64,000 nucleotides of DNA, taken from positions 90,053-154,052 of the forward strand of contig JBHJNQ010000002.1 of NCBI GenBank assembly GCA_050330635.1, given 5' to 3'. A program made the translations under genes and the position numbers. Of the stretch, positions 33,683 to 42,536 are shown piece by piece. This DNA comes from CADEDH01 sp050330635. Lineage in GTDB: Bacteria > Actinomycetota > Acidimicrobiia > Acidimicrobiales > SZUA-35. A model generated the notes under the pieces. The model made no database searches. It was not told the DNA's origin and saw only the letters and a list, made by a program, of their open reading frames with translations. Position 1 is the first letter of the stretch; each line of letters opens with the position of its first letter.

Positions 33683-34515
33683 CGATCGCCCCTGGGATCG
33701 TCGGCGGTCGAGGGGGCCGACCGGCCTCCGGGCCCGGGCGTCTCACCGGCGGGGTCGAGGCGCTCGTCGATGTGGGCCACGGCAGCGGTGAGGTTGTCGC
33801 CCGATCGGCTGTCCCAGGCGCTGCGGACGAGGGCGGCGGCGGTCATGTCGGGACGGCGGCGAAAGGCGCCGCACAGCGACGCCATCACGCCGGGTTCGAC
33901 CACGTCGGACACCCCGTCGGTGCACAGGACGAGCGAGTCCCCGGGTCGGAGAGCCAACCCGTACAGGTCGATCTCGGGTCGGGAGTCGAGGGAACCGCCA
34001 AGGATGCTGACGACGATGTGGCTGGCCCGCTCGGCTATGTCGTCCACGCCGGCCTGGGCCAGCCGCACAGCCAGTGTCTGGTCGACGGTGACCTGCCGGG
34101 TCTCGCCGTCTCGCACCAGGTAACAGCGCGAGTCGCCGACGTTGGCGACTAAGGCATGGGGACGGTTCTGGGCGTCGAGGTAGACGAGGGCGGCGCACAT
34201 CGTGGTGGCGGTGCCCCGCAGCTCACTCCATCGGCGGGACAGGTCTTTGACCGCATCGTCGGCTCGCTCGATGGCACCGACGAGCTCCCCGGCGGCGGCC
34301 GGGTTCCCTGGTTCCTCCGACGGTTGTTCGTGGGCCTCGATGGCCGAACGGACCGTGTCGATCGCCTCGACCGAGGCCAGATCGCCCCGGGGGGCGCCGC
34401 CGACCCCATCGGCGACGGCGAGCAGCGAGCCGTCGACAATGACGGCGTCCTCGTTGATGGGACGCCGCCCCCGGTGGGTGGACCAGCCGGTGTGGAGCCA
34501 CGGGGGCACCCTCAT
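33679..34515 (-). CDS. PP2C-family protein serine/threonine phosphatase
   Basis: The 278-residue enzyme carries all PPM motifs: RPINEDAV, ADGVGG, NVGDSRCYLVR, CTDGVSDVV and SGDNLTAA with the metal-binding aspartates intact. It removes phosphate from Ser/Thr and could act on the STAS antagonist or other stress kinases' targets. Length is close to the Stp/PppP-type family. Overlap with the genes on both sides (4 nt each) shows a tight operon driven by a SigF-like promoter at 35740. Confidence 0.92.
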   Translation of the reverse strand: MRVPPWLHTGWSTHRGRRPINEDAVIVDGSLLAVADGVGGAPRGDLASVEAIDTVRSAIEAHEQPSEEPGNPAAAGELVGAIERADDAVKDLSRRWSELRGTATTMCAALVYLDAQNRPHALVANVGDSRCYLVRDGETRQVTVDQTLAVRLAQAGVDDIAERASHIVVSILGGSLDSRPEIDLYGLALRPGDSLVLCTDGVSDVVEPGVMASLCGAFRRRPDMTAAALVRSAWDSRSGDNLTAAVAHIDERLDPAGETPGPGGRSAPSTADDPRGDR

Positions 34516-35618
34516 CTCCCCCAGTTCAGCGGGGTGCCACCGTCCTCCCCGAACGACGTGGATACCGCGGCCATGTCGTCATCCGGCCCGGTGGAACCGG
34601 TGGAGGGGATGACGTGAACCGTGGCGCCGGCTAACACGGCGGCCCGGATAATGGCGTCGACCAGGCGGGCCTGACGGTCGAGCCCCGTGCCCTTCTCGAG
34701 CGACAGGAGCAACGGATCATCGCCGATCCACACCCGTCGCTGATCCCGCGGATCGTCGTGGAGGAGCACGAGATCGGCATCGCCCTCCCGGACGGCGGCG
34801 AGGGTGCGCTCGACGCCATCGACGGCCGCCCCATGGGCGACCAGGAAGCGAAGGTCGCGCAGGTGGCCCACGGTCTCCCGGGCGGCGACGTCGGCCAGCT
34901 GGCGGACGGTCTCGTCGGCGAGCTCGTCGGCGGATCCCACGTCGGGCTCGACCACCAGGCGACAGCCGATCGGCAGACGCAACCGGAGCTCGTCGACGAG
35001 TGGCCGCGTCGCCTCCGCTTCACCGGCCACGACGAGCAGGCGAGCATCGATCACCCGAACGGCGTCGACGATTGCCAACGCCAGCTCGGCTCCCCGCCCC
35101 GCCATCTCGTCGGAACGATCGGGGCGACCGGCGGCGAAGCTGACGACGTCGGCTCCATCGGGGCCGACGACGGCCACCACGTGGGCCAGACGGCGCTGCT
35201 CCCACTCGAGTAGGGGGGCGACATAGGGCAAGGTATCGACGATCGCCAGGTCGTAGCGCAGCGGATCGAGCCCATGATCGACGATGGTGGCGCCATCGGC
35301 GGCGGCGATGATGGCGACGGCGGCGGCATCGGCCGGCGCCGGCACGGGGAGCCGGGCGGCGATGGCGTCGAGGGCGGCGCTTGTGGCGCCATCGGCCTCC
35401 AACGACGGCCGCATGGCGGCCCAGCGGCTCGTGGGATCGGGCTGCGGCCCCGGCAGCTCACGGTCGGTCGACAGGTACACGGACGTGTAGGGTCCGGGAT
35501 GGCCGTAGAGCGTTCGGAGCCGCTCCCGGGCGGACCCGGGCGGCGGCGATGGCCGGTCCTCACCGGCAGGCGCCGGAACCGACCCGGGGTCGGAGCTGGA
35601 CGGTGTGGCGTCGGTCAT
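34512..35618 (-). CDS. baeRF2/Vms1-like (Rv2629 group) stress protein
   Basis: The 368-residue protein matches the actinobacterial group including Rv2629, related to peptide-release/Vms1 folds: PGPYTSVYLSTDRELPGPQP near residue 45, a central VVGPDGADVVSFAAG segment, HLRDLRFLVAHGAAVDGVERTLAAV, and a C-terminal domain ending DQRRVWIGDDPLLLSLEKG. Members may act in ribosome rescue or dormancy. The ATG at 35618 is chosen as the frame upstream has no homologous look. It heads a three-gene operon with PP2C and DUF2254 genes. Confidence 0.8.
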   Translation of the reverse strand: MTDATPSSSDPGSVPAPAGEDRPSPPPGSARERLRTLYGHPGPYTSVYLSTDRELPGPQPDPTSRWAAMRPSLEADGATSAALDAIAARLPVPAPADAAAVAIIAAADGATIVDHGLDPLRYDLAIVDTLPYVAPLLEWEQRRLAHVVAVVGPDGADVVSFAAGRPDRSDEMAGRGAELALAIVDAVRVIDARLLVVAGEAEATRPLVDELRLRLPIGCRLVVEPDVGSADELADETVRQLADVAARETVGHLRDLRFLVAHGAAVDGVERTLAAVREGDADLVLLHDDPRDQRRVWIGDDPLLLSLEKGTGLDRQARLVDAIIRAAVLAGATVHVIPSTGSTGPDDDMAAVSTSFGEDGGTPLNWGR

Positions 35619-35739
35619 GGTTCCTCGATGCAGTCGTCGAGGCCCAAGGGCTGGCCTCGGGCGGAGCGTGTCATGGCCGCCGTCCGGCACGGTGTCACGG
35701 GTGACGGCCGTCGAACCGGACGCCCGGCGTGACGGGGGC

Positions 35740-35764
35740 GTTCCCCTCAGTCCTGCATTCAAAC
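35740..35764 (-). promoter_or_regulatory. SigF-like promoter for baeRF2-PP2C-DUF2254 (GTTT-N15-GGGAAC)
   Basis: On the minus strand GTTT (35764-35761) is 15 nt from GGGAAC (35745-35740), about 120 bp upstream of the first gene. An 8-bp-stem hairpin (35781-35803) lies upstream. The rest of 35804-36047 has no convincing gene. Confidence 0.6.
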
Positions 35765-36047
35765 CCGCGCCCGAAGCCCCGACGCTCCAACACCGGGAGC
35801 GTCTCGGCCCTAACCCGTCCGGGTCAGGTGACAGCCGTCGCACGAACCACTCCCGTTGTGGGGCGGCGGGGTCGGCGGGTGGCGGGAGAGGGTGTCGTTC
35901 GAAACCCATGAATCGGCCACGGATCTGGACCTCCTCCTCGACGTCCTCGGCGCCCCTCACCCCTCACCGCGGTCGGCGCCATCCGCATGGGGGCGGCGCG
36001 CCTGAACGGTCAGCCCTGAACCTGGCGAGCCCCAGCGGCCCTCAGGC

Positions 36048-36777
36048 TCAGGTGAACACGATGGTCTTGCGGCCGACCCGCACGATCCGGTCCTCGCTCC
36101 AGTAGGAGACGGCCCGGGCCAGCGGCGGTCGCCCCGATCAGCTTGACGCCCCGGGCGTGCGCCTGGTGGTAGGGCCTCGCTCCTTTGAACCCCGGCAGGA
36201 ACGAGTGGTGGATGTTGATGGCCCGCCCGTCGAGCTGGGTGGCCAGGTCACCGCTCAGGATCTGCATGTACCGGGCCAGGACCACGAGGTCGATCCGGTG
36301 CTCGTCCACGAGCTCGAGGATCCGCCCCTCCTGCTCGGCCCTGGTGTCGGCGGTGACCGGGAGGTGCGCGTACGGCACGTCGTAGCGGGCGGCCCACACC
36401 GCACAGTCCGGATGGTTGGAGACGATGACCGGTATCTCCACCCGCAGCTGGCCGCTCCGCCACCGGTAGAGCAGGTCGACGAGGCAGTGGTCGAACTTGG
36501 AGACCAGTATCAGGAGCCGGGGCCGGTCGTCGGCGAACCGCACGCCCATCGTGGGGGCGAAGGGAGCCATGGCGGCGTCCACCGACCGGCGGATGGCCTC
36601 GATGTCGTCGGACGGAGCGTCGAACTCGGTCCGGAGGCAGAACTGCCCGGTCTCATCGTCACCGAACTGCGAGCTCTCGACGATGTTGGCGTCGAGGCCG
36701 AGCAGCGCCCCCGACATGGCGTGGACGATGCCGGGCCGATCACCGCACACGAGTGTGAGGATGTAGCGGGTTGGCAC
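36048..36777 (-). pseudogene. purU: Formyltetrahydrofolate deformylase with internal deletion
   Basis: The N-terminal ACT domain (CGDRPGIVHAMSGALLGLDAN) and formyl-hydrolase domain to INIHHSFLPGFKGARPYHQAHARG are intact, including the Asn/His of the active site. After GVKLIGATA the frame changes, and the last recognisable part is LARAVSYWSEDRIVRVGRKT ending at 36048. The block with the conserved TEDLDEGPIIEQ, including the essential Asp, is missing (roughly 40 residues, not a multiple of three bases). As read the enzyme should be inactive. Start is the GTG at 36777 behind a GAGGTGAC site. Confidence 0.8.
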
Positions 36778-36934
36778 GTCAATGTCACCTCGCGGACCGC
36801 GGCCGCCCCGGGTGGACGGCACGACGTAGCCTAAGACCGGCGCCGGCGGGCGCCGACCGTCGACGCGCTATCCTCGACGGCCGAAGGTCGCCACCCGCCG
36901 GCGGCCCCACGTCGACGAGCGACCAGGAGCTGCG

Positions 36935-38701
36935 GTGACCACTGATGCCTGGGTCACGTTGGCGACCCTGGCGGTGACCTTCGCGCTGTTGGTCCTCGAC
37001 CGGTTTCCCCCTGCCGGCATCGTCGTCGCCGCCACCACGACCCTCCTCCTGGTGGGCGTGATCGACGCCGAGCAAGCGTTCGCCGGCCTGTCGAACCCGG
37101 CCCCGATCACCGTGGCCGCCCTGTTCGTCCTGGCCGCGGCGGCGGAGCGGACCGGGCTGCTGGCCGCCCCGGTGGCCCGCCTCCTGGGCGAACCGGGACG
37201 AGCGAGGGGAGCCAGCCACCTCCGCCTCCTGCTCCCCACCGCCGGTGCCTCGGCGGTATTCAACAACACCCCGCTGGTGGCGATGCTGATCCCCGACGTC
37301 GTCACCTGGTGCCGTCGCAACGACCGGCCGGCGTCGCGCTACCTCCTGCCGCTGTCCTACGCCGCCATCCTCGGCGGCACGCTGACCGTGCTCGGCACCT
37401 CGACCAACCTCGTGGTGTCCGGCCTCGTCGCCGCCGGTGGCGACGATCCCCTCGGCATGTTCGAGCTGGCCAAGGTGGGGGGCCCAGTGGCCGCCGTGGG
37501 CCTCGTCGTCCTGTTCACGGTGACCGTACCGCTGCTCCCGTCGCGGGCCGCCGTTGCCGACCGGGTGGCGGCCGACAGCCGGGCCTTCACCGTCGAGATG
37601 CGGGTCCGCGACGACCCCTCGATCGCCGGAGCGACGGTCGAGGGGGCGGGACTGCGTCACCTGCGGGGCGTGTACCTCGTGCAGCTGCGGCGGGCCGGGC
37701 GGCTCATGGTGGCCGTCGGACCGGACGAGATCCTGCTCCCCGGCGACGTGCTCACGTTCGCCGGCCAGGTCGACGACGTGCTCGATCTGCAGCGCAAGCC
37801 AGGCCTCGAGTCCGTCGTACGCCACGAGGTGGACTCGATCGCCACCGTCGGTCGCGGCCTCTACGAGGTGGTGGTGGGCCGGATGTCGCCGGTGGCGGGC
37901 CGCACCCTCCGGGAGGCCGATTTCCGGGCCCGCTACGGCGCGGCGGTCGTCGCCATCCACCGCGCCGGCCACGCCCTGCGGGGCAAGCTGGGCGACGTCC
38001 GCCTCCGCCACGGCGACACCCTGGTCGTCGTGGCCAGCGGGGGCTTTCGCCGCCGCTATGGCCAGAGCAGCGACTTCCTCGTCGTGGCCGACCTCGACGC
38101 CCCGGCCCCAACCGCCGACGCCAAGGCGGTGTGGGTGGCCGCTATCGGGACCGGGTTCGTCGCCCTCACCAGTCTCGGGGTGCTGGCCACGGTGGAGGGC
38201 GCCCTCCTCGCCGCGGGCGCCGTCATCGCCGGTCGCATCATGACGTTCGCCGAGGCCAAGCGGGCCGTCGACCTCGACGTCATCCTGCTGATCGGTGCCG
38301 CCTTCGGGCTGGGGGCGGCCGTCGACCGCAGTGGGCTGGCCATCACCATCGCCGACCTCGTCATCGGCGTCTCCGACGGGCTCGGCACCTTCGGTCTGGT
38401 GCTCGGCATCGTCGTCGCCACCTCCATCCTGACCGAGCTGGTCACCAACAACGCGGCCGCCGTCGTGGTGTTCCCCATCGCCGTGGCCGTCGCCGACGCC
38501 GCCGGTCTCGACGCCCGGGTCATGGCCATCGGCGTGGCGATCGCCGCCTCCACCTCGTTCCTGTCACCCATCGGCTACCAGACCAACACCATGGTCTACG
38601 GGCCCGGGGGGTACCGCGTGATCGACTATGTGCGCGGCGGCCTCCCCCTGAGCGTCGCCGTCCAACTCACGATCGCCACCGCCGTCACCGCCGCAGGGTG
38701 A
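36935..38701 (+). CDS. SLC13-family permease with TrkA-C-like domains
   Basis: The 588-residue protein has two halves of transmembrane helices with the divalent-anion-symporter motifs TPLVAMLIPDVV, GTSTNLVVSGL and, in the second half, TELVTNNAAAVVVFP and GYQTNTMVYGPGGY. Two RCK_C/TrkA-C-like regulatory domains (about residues 220-290 and 300-380) sit between the halves. Such proteins carry sulfate, phosphate or dicarboxylates with Na+. Length and motif order are typical. GTG at 36935 is the start. Substrate is unknown. Confidence 0.9.
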   Translation: MTTDAWVTLATLAVTFALLVLDRFPPAGIVVAATTTLLLVGVIDAEQAFAGLSNPAPITVAALFVLAAAAERTGLLAAPVARLLGEPGRARGASHLRLLLPTAGASAVFNNTPLVAMLIPDVVTWCRRNDRPASRYLLPLSYAAILGGTLTVLGTSTNLVVSGLVAAGGDDPLGMFELAKVGGPVAAVGLVVLFTVTVPLLPSRAAVADRVAADSRAFTVEMRVRDDPSIAGATVEGAGLRHLRGVYLVQLRRAGRLMVAVGPDEILLPGDVLTFAGQVDDVLDLQRKPGLESVVRHEVDSIATVGRGLYEVVVGRMSPVAGRTLREADFRARYGAAVVAIHRAGHALRGKLGDVRLRHGDTLVVVASGGFRRRYGQSSDFLVVADLDAPAPTADAKAVWVAAIGTGFVALTSLGVLATVEGALLAAGAVIAGRIMTFAEAKRAVDLDVILLIGAAFGLGAAVDRSGLAITIADLVIGVSDGLGTFGLVLGIVVATSILTELVTNNAAAVVVFPIAVAVADAAGLDARVMAIGVAIAASTSFLSPIGYQTNTMVYGPGGYRVIDYVRGGLPLSVAVQLTIATAVTAAG

Positions 38702-38764
38702 GCCCAGGTGGTGGTAACCGACCGTCGGCCTGTGCCAGGCTCTCTCACGGCAACGGAGGGCATC

Positions 38765-39103
38765 ATGCGGTTCGGAGTGTTCGACCATCGGGAGCGGCGG
38801 AGCGACGACCTCCACCAGCTCTATGAGGAACGTCTCAACTATCTCGAGCGGGTCGACGAGGCCGGGTTCTGGGCGTTCTTCAACAGCGAGGACCACCTGA
38901 CCCCCCTCCACGTGGCTCCCTGCCCGGCCGTGATCATGGCGGCGGCCGCCCAGCGGACGTCGCGTGTGGCGGCCTTCGCCGAGGGCAGCACGGCCGACCT
39001 CCTCGTGGCCTCGGTCACGTGGGGCGACCCGACCGCCGACGAGTCGCTGCGGTCGCTCGACCTGTGCGTCGAGCACGCCATGTCGCCGCTGGTGGCCTCG
39101 TGA
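38765..39103 (+). pseudogene. Luciferase-like oxidoreductase missing its middle
   Basis: The first 60 residues (MRFGVFDHRERR, EAGFWAFFNSEDHLTPLHVA, AAAAQRTSR) match the N-terminus of bacterial luciferase-like monooxygenases, and residues 62-112 (ADLLVASVTWGDPTADESLR, then SLDLCVEHAMSPL) match the C-terminus. The roughly 250 residues between are absent, in frame. The TIM barrel cannot fold. Its stop overlaps the pheA start (GTGA), so the fragment may still be translated and help to couple pheA translation. Confidence 0.75.
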
Positions 39104-40005
39104 GGGCGGGCGACCGTCGGGCCACGGTGGCGTTCCAGGGGGCCATGGGGTCGAACTCGCACCTGGCCTGCGACGACATGCTCCCCGGTCACGAGCCGCT
39201 GCCCTGCGCCACCTTCGAGGACGCCTTCGCTGCGGTCGAGGGGGGCGAAGCCGAACTGGCCATGATCCCGATCGAGAACTCGATCGCCGGCCGGGTGGCC
39301 GACATCCACCACCTGCTCCCCCAGTCGAACCTCCACATCGTCGGTGAGCACTTCCTGCCCATCCACTTCCAGCTGATGGTCGTGCCCGGCGTCGGACGAG
39401 ATGAGATCCGCACCGTCCACAGCCACGTCCACGCCCTCGGCCAGTGTCGGCGCTACCTGCGGGCCAACGGCTGGAAGGCGGTCGTGGCCGGCGATACGGC
39501 CGGGGCGGCCCGGGAGGTGATCGAGCGGGGCGACCGCACGGCGGCGGCACTGGCGCCCGCCCCCGCCGCCGAGCTCTACGGCCTCGAGGTCCTCGACACC
39601 GATGTCGAGGACGATCACGGCAACACCACTCGCTTCCTCCTCCTGGCCCGTGAGGGCGCCGAGCCCTCGCTCGGCGAGGGGCTGACGATCACCACGTTCG
39701 TGTTCCGGGTCCGCAACGTGCCGGCCGCGCTCTACAAGGCGCTCGGTGGGTTCGCCACCAATGGTGTCAACATGACCAAGCTCGAGAGCTACCAGCTCGG
39801 CGGCACGTTCTTCGCCACCCAGTTCTACGCCGACATCGAGGGCCACCCCAAGGACCACAACGTCGCCCTGGCCCTCGAGGAGCTCGCCTTCTTCTCGGCC
39901 GAGGTGCGTGTCCTCGGAACGTATCCCGCCAGCCCGTTCCGGGCGGACATCGCCGAGCCGGTGGAGAACCGCGACCTCCGGCCCAGCCCGCCCCCGCCCA
40001 ACTGA
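39100..40005 (+). CDS. pheA: Prephenate dehydratase
   Basis: The 301-residue enzyme shows the PDT motifs: FQGAMGSNSHLA at the start, PIENSIAGRV, and NTTRFLLL with the catalytic Thr. It is followed by an ACT domain for phenylalanine feedback (VPAALYKALGGFATNGVNMTK, LESYQLGG). It converts prephenate to phenylpyruvate in phenylalanine synthesis. The GTG at 39100 overlaps the stop of the truncated luciferase-like gene. The catalytic and ACT domains appear complete, so it should be active. Confidence 0.93.
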   Translation: MRAGDRRATVAFQGAMGSNSHLACDDMLPGHEPLPCATFEDAFAAVEGGEAELAMIPIENSIAGRVADIHHLLPQSNLHIVGEHFLPIHFQLMVVPGVGRDEIRTVHSHVHALGQCRRYLRANGWKAVVAGDTAGAAREVIERGDRTAAALAPAPAAELYGLEVLDTDVEDDHGNTTRFLLLAREGAEPSLGEGLTITTFVFRVRNVPAALYKALGGFATNGVNMTKLESYQLGGTFFATQFYADIEGHPKDHNVALALEELAFFSAEVRVLGTYPASPFRADIAEPVENRDLRPSPPPPN

Positions 40006-40167
40006 TCATGCCCAGCTGAGCAGGCCCAGAAGCGGCGCAGCCCGGCGCAGTTGCCCAGCAGCACCCGGCCGTACATCTCCTGGTTGACCTCTAGGTTGCG
40101 CAGGCCGTGCTGATTCATGGCCTGGAGCTCGGCGTGGAGGCGACCGAGCCGGATCGAGCTGCGGATC

Positions 40168-40242
40168 CCCGAGGGGAGTGGTGAGGTGGCGGACGCCGAG
40201 GTGGGACACGGCGTCGATCACGGCGTTGTAGACGGCGGGATG
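40168..40242 (-). pseudogene. Molybdenum-hydroxylase-like C-terminal scrap
   Basis: A minus-strand segment HPAVYNAVIDAVSHLGVRHL (then TTPLG) matches the very end of xanthine/CO-dehydrogenase large subunits (PAVxNAVxDAL...HLxxPL). Nothing else of that roughly 750-residue subunit is present. Just beyond it, in another frame, ELQAMNQHGLRNLEVNQEMY, then GRVLLGNCAGL looks like part of a different, unidentified protein. The 40006-40441 gap otherwise has no gene. Confidence 0.4.
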
Positions 40243-40441
40243 GCGCCCACCGTTCCCGTGGGGGGTCGCCCCCGGCACCACCCGTACCCGCCCGTCAAGC
40301 TGGAGCTCGACCGAGGCGAACCTCCCCGCCGGGGCCACTGGCCGAGCTCCATCGGGTCTGCTGCCACTGGACGCTCCTCCCCGACGGGGGCTCTACTGTG
40401 CTGGCGACATCGGAGCGACAGCGACAGAAAGGTACGTGAAC

Positions 40442-40729
40442 ATGACGGCTTACGCCATCTTTCGTGTGAAGGTGACCGATCCCGAACGGTACGAGAAGTA
40501 CAAGCTGCTGAGTCCGGGGGCGGTCGCTGCCCATGGCGGGCGGTTCATCGTCCGCGGCGGCGAGTCGGAGGTGTTGGAGGGCGAGCCCGAGGACCGACGC
40601 CTGGTGGTGCTCGAGTTCCCCGACCTGGACGCCGCCCGCGCCTTCTACGACTCCCCCGAGTATCTCGACGCCCGGAAAGCGCGTGCCGGAGCGGCCGAGA
40701 TGCAGATGATCATCGTCGAGGGCTGCTGA
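40442..40729 (+). CDS. DUF1330 family protein
   Basis: The 95-residue protein matches the DUF1330 dimeric alpha-beta barrel: YAIFRVKVTDPERYEKYK at the start, then LVVLEFPDLDAARAFYDSPEY and helix ARKARAGAAEM. The family has no known reaction. ATG at 40442 is preferred over the GTG at 40436 due to better spacing from AAAGG. It sits convergent with the extradiol dioxygenase gene. Confidence 0.88.
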   Translation: MTAYAIFRVKVTDPERYEKYKLLSPGAVAAHGGRFIVRGGESEVLEGEPEDRRLVVLEFPDLDAARAFYDSPEYLDARKARAGAAEMQMIIVEGC

Positions 40730-40795
40730 TCACGCCCTCGACGATGATCCGCCGGCGAGGCCGGCGGTAGATCTGACCGCACGGGACGAAGGTGC

Positions 40796-41365
40796 TCAGC
40801 TCGAGAAGTTGGTGACGTAGTCGGTGTCGTCGACGAGCAACTTCTCCTCGGGGAGGACCTCGGCGTAGTTGAGTGCTCCGTCGATGTCGCCCTCCCAGAC
40901 CTCGGCCGGCAGCTCGTAGAGGACCTCGACCCCGTAGCCGTTGGGGTCGTTGATGTAGACGCTGTGGGTCATGCCGTGATTGACCCGCAGGTTCATCTTG
41001 ACACCCTGGTCCTTGAGGTACTGGACCTGCTCCAGCCAACTCGACCGGTCGGGATAGGTGATAGCGATGTGGTTCACGGCGCAGGCGCCGGTGAACATGC
41101 TCCACTCCTCCGGCGGCTCGGCCAGCCCCTCACGCTCGACGAGGGCGAGGTCGTGGTGGTTCACGTCGTCGACGACGCCCGAATAGAACTGCATGTTCAT
41201 CGACGGGATGCCGTCGCCACGGGGCTTGAGCTTCCCGACCTGCTTAAAACCGAGCAGGTCGCTCCAGAAATGGTGTGACTCGTCCATGTTGCGGACATTG
41301 AGCACCAGGTGGTTGACTCCACGTGGAGTCACCGGTTCTGTGCGCTTGTTGATCATCTCGGCCAT
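40796..41365 (-). CDS. Extradiol (VOC-family) ring-cleavage dioxygenase
   Basis: The 189-residue protein is a type I extradiol dioxygenase-like VOC protein with the metal triad H19 (GVNHLVLNV), H99 (VNHIAITY) and E148 (YGVEVLYE). It likely opens a catechol ring next to the hydroxyls, using Fe(II) or Mn(II). It is shorter than two-domain catechol 2,3-dioxygenases (about 300), as in single-domain types. It lies in the same block as a RraA-like aldolase and a hydratase, and near an HpaB hydroxylase, which fits a meta-cleavage pathway. Confidence 0.85.
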   Translation of the reverse strand: MAEMINKRTEPVTPRGVNHLVLNVRNMDESHHFWSDLLGFKQVGKLKPRGDGIPSMNMQFYSGVVDDVNHHDLALVEREGLAEPPEEWSMFTGACAVNHIAITYPDRSSWLEQVQYLKDQGVKMNLRVNHGMTHSVYINDPNGYGVEVLYELPAEVWEGDIDGALNYAEVLPEEKLLVDDTDYVTNFSS

Positions 41366-41452
41366 GGGGTTCCCTTCTGAGCCTGATCAGTTTTCATGAC
41401 AGTAGCGAAACCTGGGCCGCCCGCCCAGCTGCATGGCATTGTCCCCAGCCGT

Positions 41453-41572
41453 TCAGAGCGCCTCGAGGCGGGTCGTGACCTCCGGCGACGGCCACTCCGG
41501 GATGGTGCCGTCCTCGGTGCAGAGGTGATCGAGGACCGCCTCGTCGAGTCCGAGCTGGCGGAGCTGGCTCAC
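41453..41572 (-). pseudogene. Small C-terminal fragment, unidentified
   Basis: A 39-residue minus-strand stretch (QLRQLGLDEAVLDHLCTEDG, then TIPEWPSPEVTTRLEAL) begins at a GTG and ends at 41453. Its composition is protein-like, and the rest of 41366-41682 has no gene. It may be a real small protein or the tail of a lost gene. Confidence 0.3.
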
Positions 41573-41682
41573 CGGTCGGCGGCGGCGGTGGGCTGAGCCC
41601 CACCCCCGAAACGCCGTGCGCCGCTGCGATCCGGCCCGCCGCCGAGGCGGGCCGGGGTGGCGCGGGCCGGGGTGGCGCTCGT

Positions 41683-42408
41683 TCACCCCTGGTTGCGCTT
41701 GGCCAGCCACTCCTCGAACTCGGGGCGCCGCTCCTTGGCGATGGGGAACGTGCCGATGCTCGAATCACCGGCCGCCACCCGTTCGATGGCCCACTCCTCC
41801 TCGAGCTCCTGGTCATAGGCGTCGTTGGCCACCTCCTCGGCCAAGAGGGCCGGAATCACCACCGCTCCCTCGCCGTCACCGACGAGGATGTCGCCGGGGA
41901 AGACGGTGACGCCGGCGCAGGCGATCGGCACCTGATGATCGAGGGGGGTGTGGAGACGGCCGAGTGTGGCGGCGTGCGACGACTGGTGATAGACGGGCAG
42001 CCCGATCTCGGCGATGGCCGGGGTGTCGCGCAGCGCCCCGTCGGTGATGAAGCCCGTGCCCCCGAGATGCTTGACCCGCATCGCGAAGATGTCGCCGATC
42101 GTGCCGGCGTGGGGCTCGCCACGGGCCTCGACGATCAGTACCTCGTCGGGCTGGATCGACTCGACCGCCCGGCGTTGGGCGTTGGGACCCTCCTCCCGGC
42201 GCTCGAAGTCCTCCCGCTTGGGGACGTAGCGCAGGGTGTGTGCGTAGCCGAGCATGCGCTGACCCTCCGTGAGAGGGCGGAGGCCGCTGAGGAACGAGTT
42301 CCTCATACCCCGGCGTTGCAGTTGCCCTGCCAGGGTGGCGGTCGACACCGCGTTGAGCTTCATGCGCATGTCCTCGGTCAACCTTACCGGACGGTGCTCA
42401 TCGGTCAT
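41683..42408 (-). CDS. RraA-like aldolase/lyase
   Basis: The 241-residue protein matches the RraA/4-hydroxy-4-methyl-2-oxoglutarate aldolase fold: LNAVSTATLAGQLQRRG, GYAHTLRYV, HAGTIGDIFAMRVKHLGGTGFITDGALRDT (the metal/substrate loop with GxxxGxxxxDG) and VFPGDILVGDGEGAVVIP. Homologues cleave hydroxy-oxo acids to pyruvate, the last step of meta-cleavage pathways. Start is the ATG at 42408, with GAGGAG ten bases upstream. Its position beside the hydratase supports that role. Confidence 0.85.
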   Translation of the reverse strand: MTDEHRPVRLTEDMRMKLNAVSTATLAGQLQRRGMRNSFLSGLRPLTEGQRMLGYAHTLRYVPKREDFERREEGPNAQRRAVESIQPDEVLIVEARGEPHAGTIGDIFAMRVKHLGGTGFITDGALRDTPAIAEIGLPVYHQSSHAATLGRLHTPLDHQVPIACAGVTVFPGDILVGDGEGAVVIPALLAEEVANDAYDQELEEEWAIERVAAGDSSIGTFPIAKERRPEFEEWLAKRNQG

Positions 42409-42536
42409 GTTGGTGGTGCTCCTCGCATCGGGAAATGCGGCCAAGGTACTGGTCGATCGGGAGTTGGAAGACGACGGGCTGCGGGGTTCGCCTTCCGGAG
42501 GCGAACCGGGTATCGGCCGCCGGAGGCGGCACCCGC

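Noticed and set aside
35810..35960. Minus-strand extension with EEEVQIRGRFMGFERHPLPP
   Set aside because: Composition looks partly protein-like, but there is no start signal and it is separated from the baeRF2 start by the SigF-like promoter.
36785..38011. Long minus-strand frame (about 400 codons) over the SLC13 gene
   Set aside because: It is the antisense shadow of a clear transporter gene; composition is His/Gly/Asp-rich without motifs.
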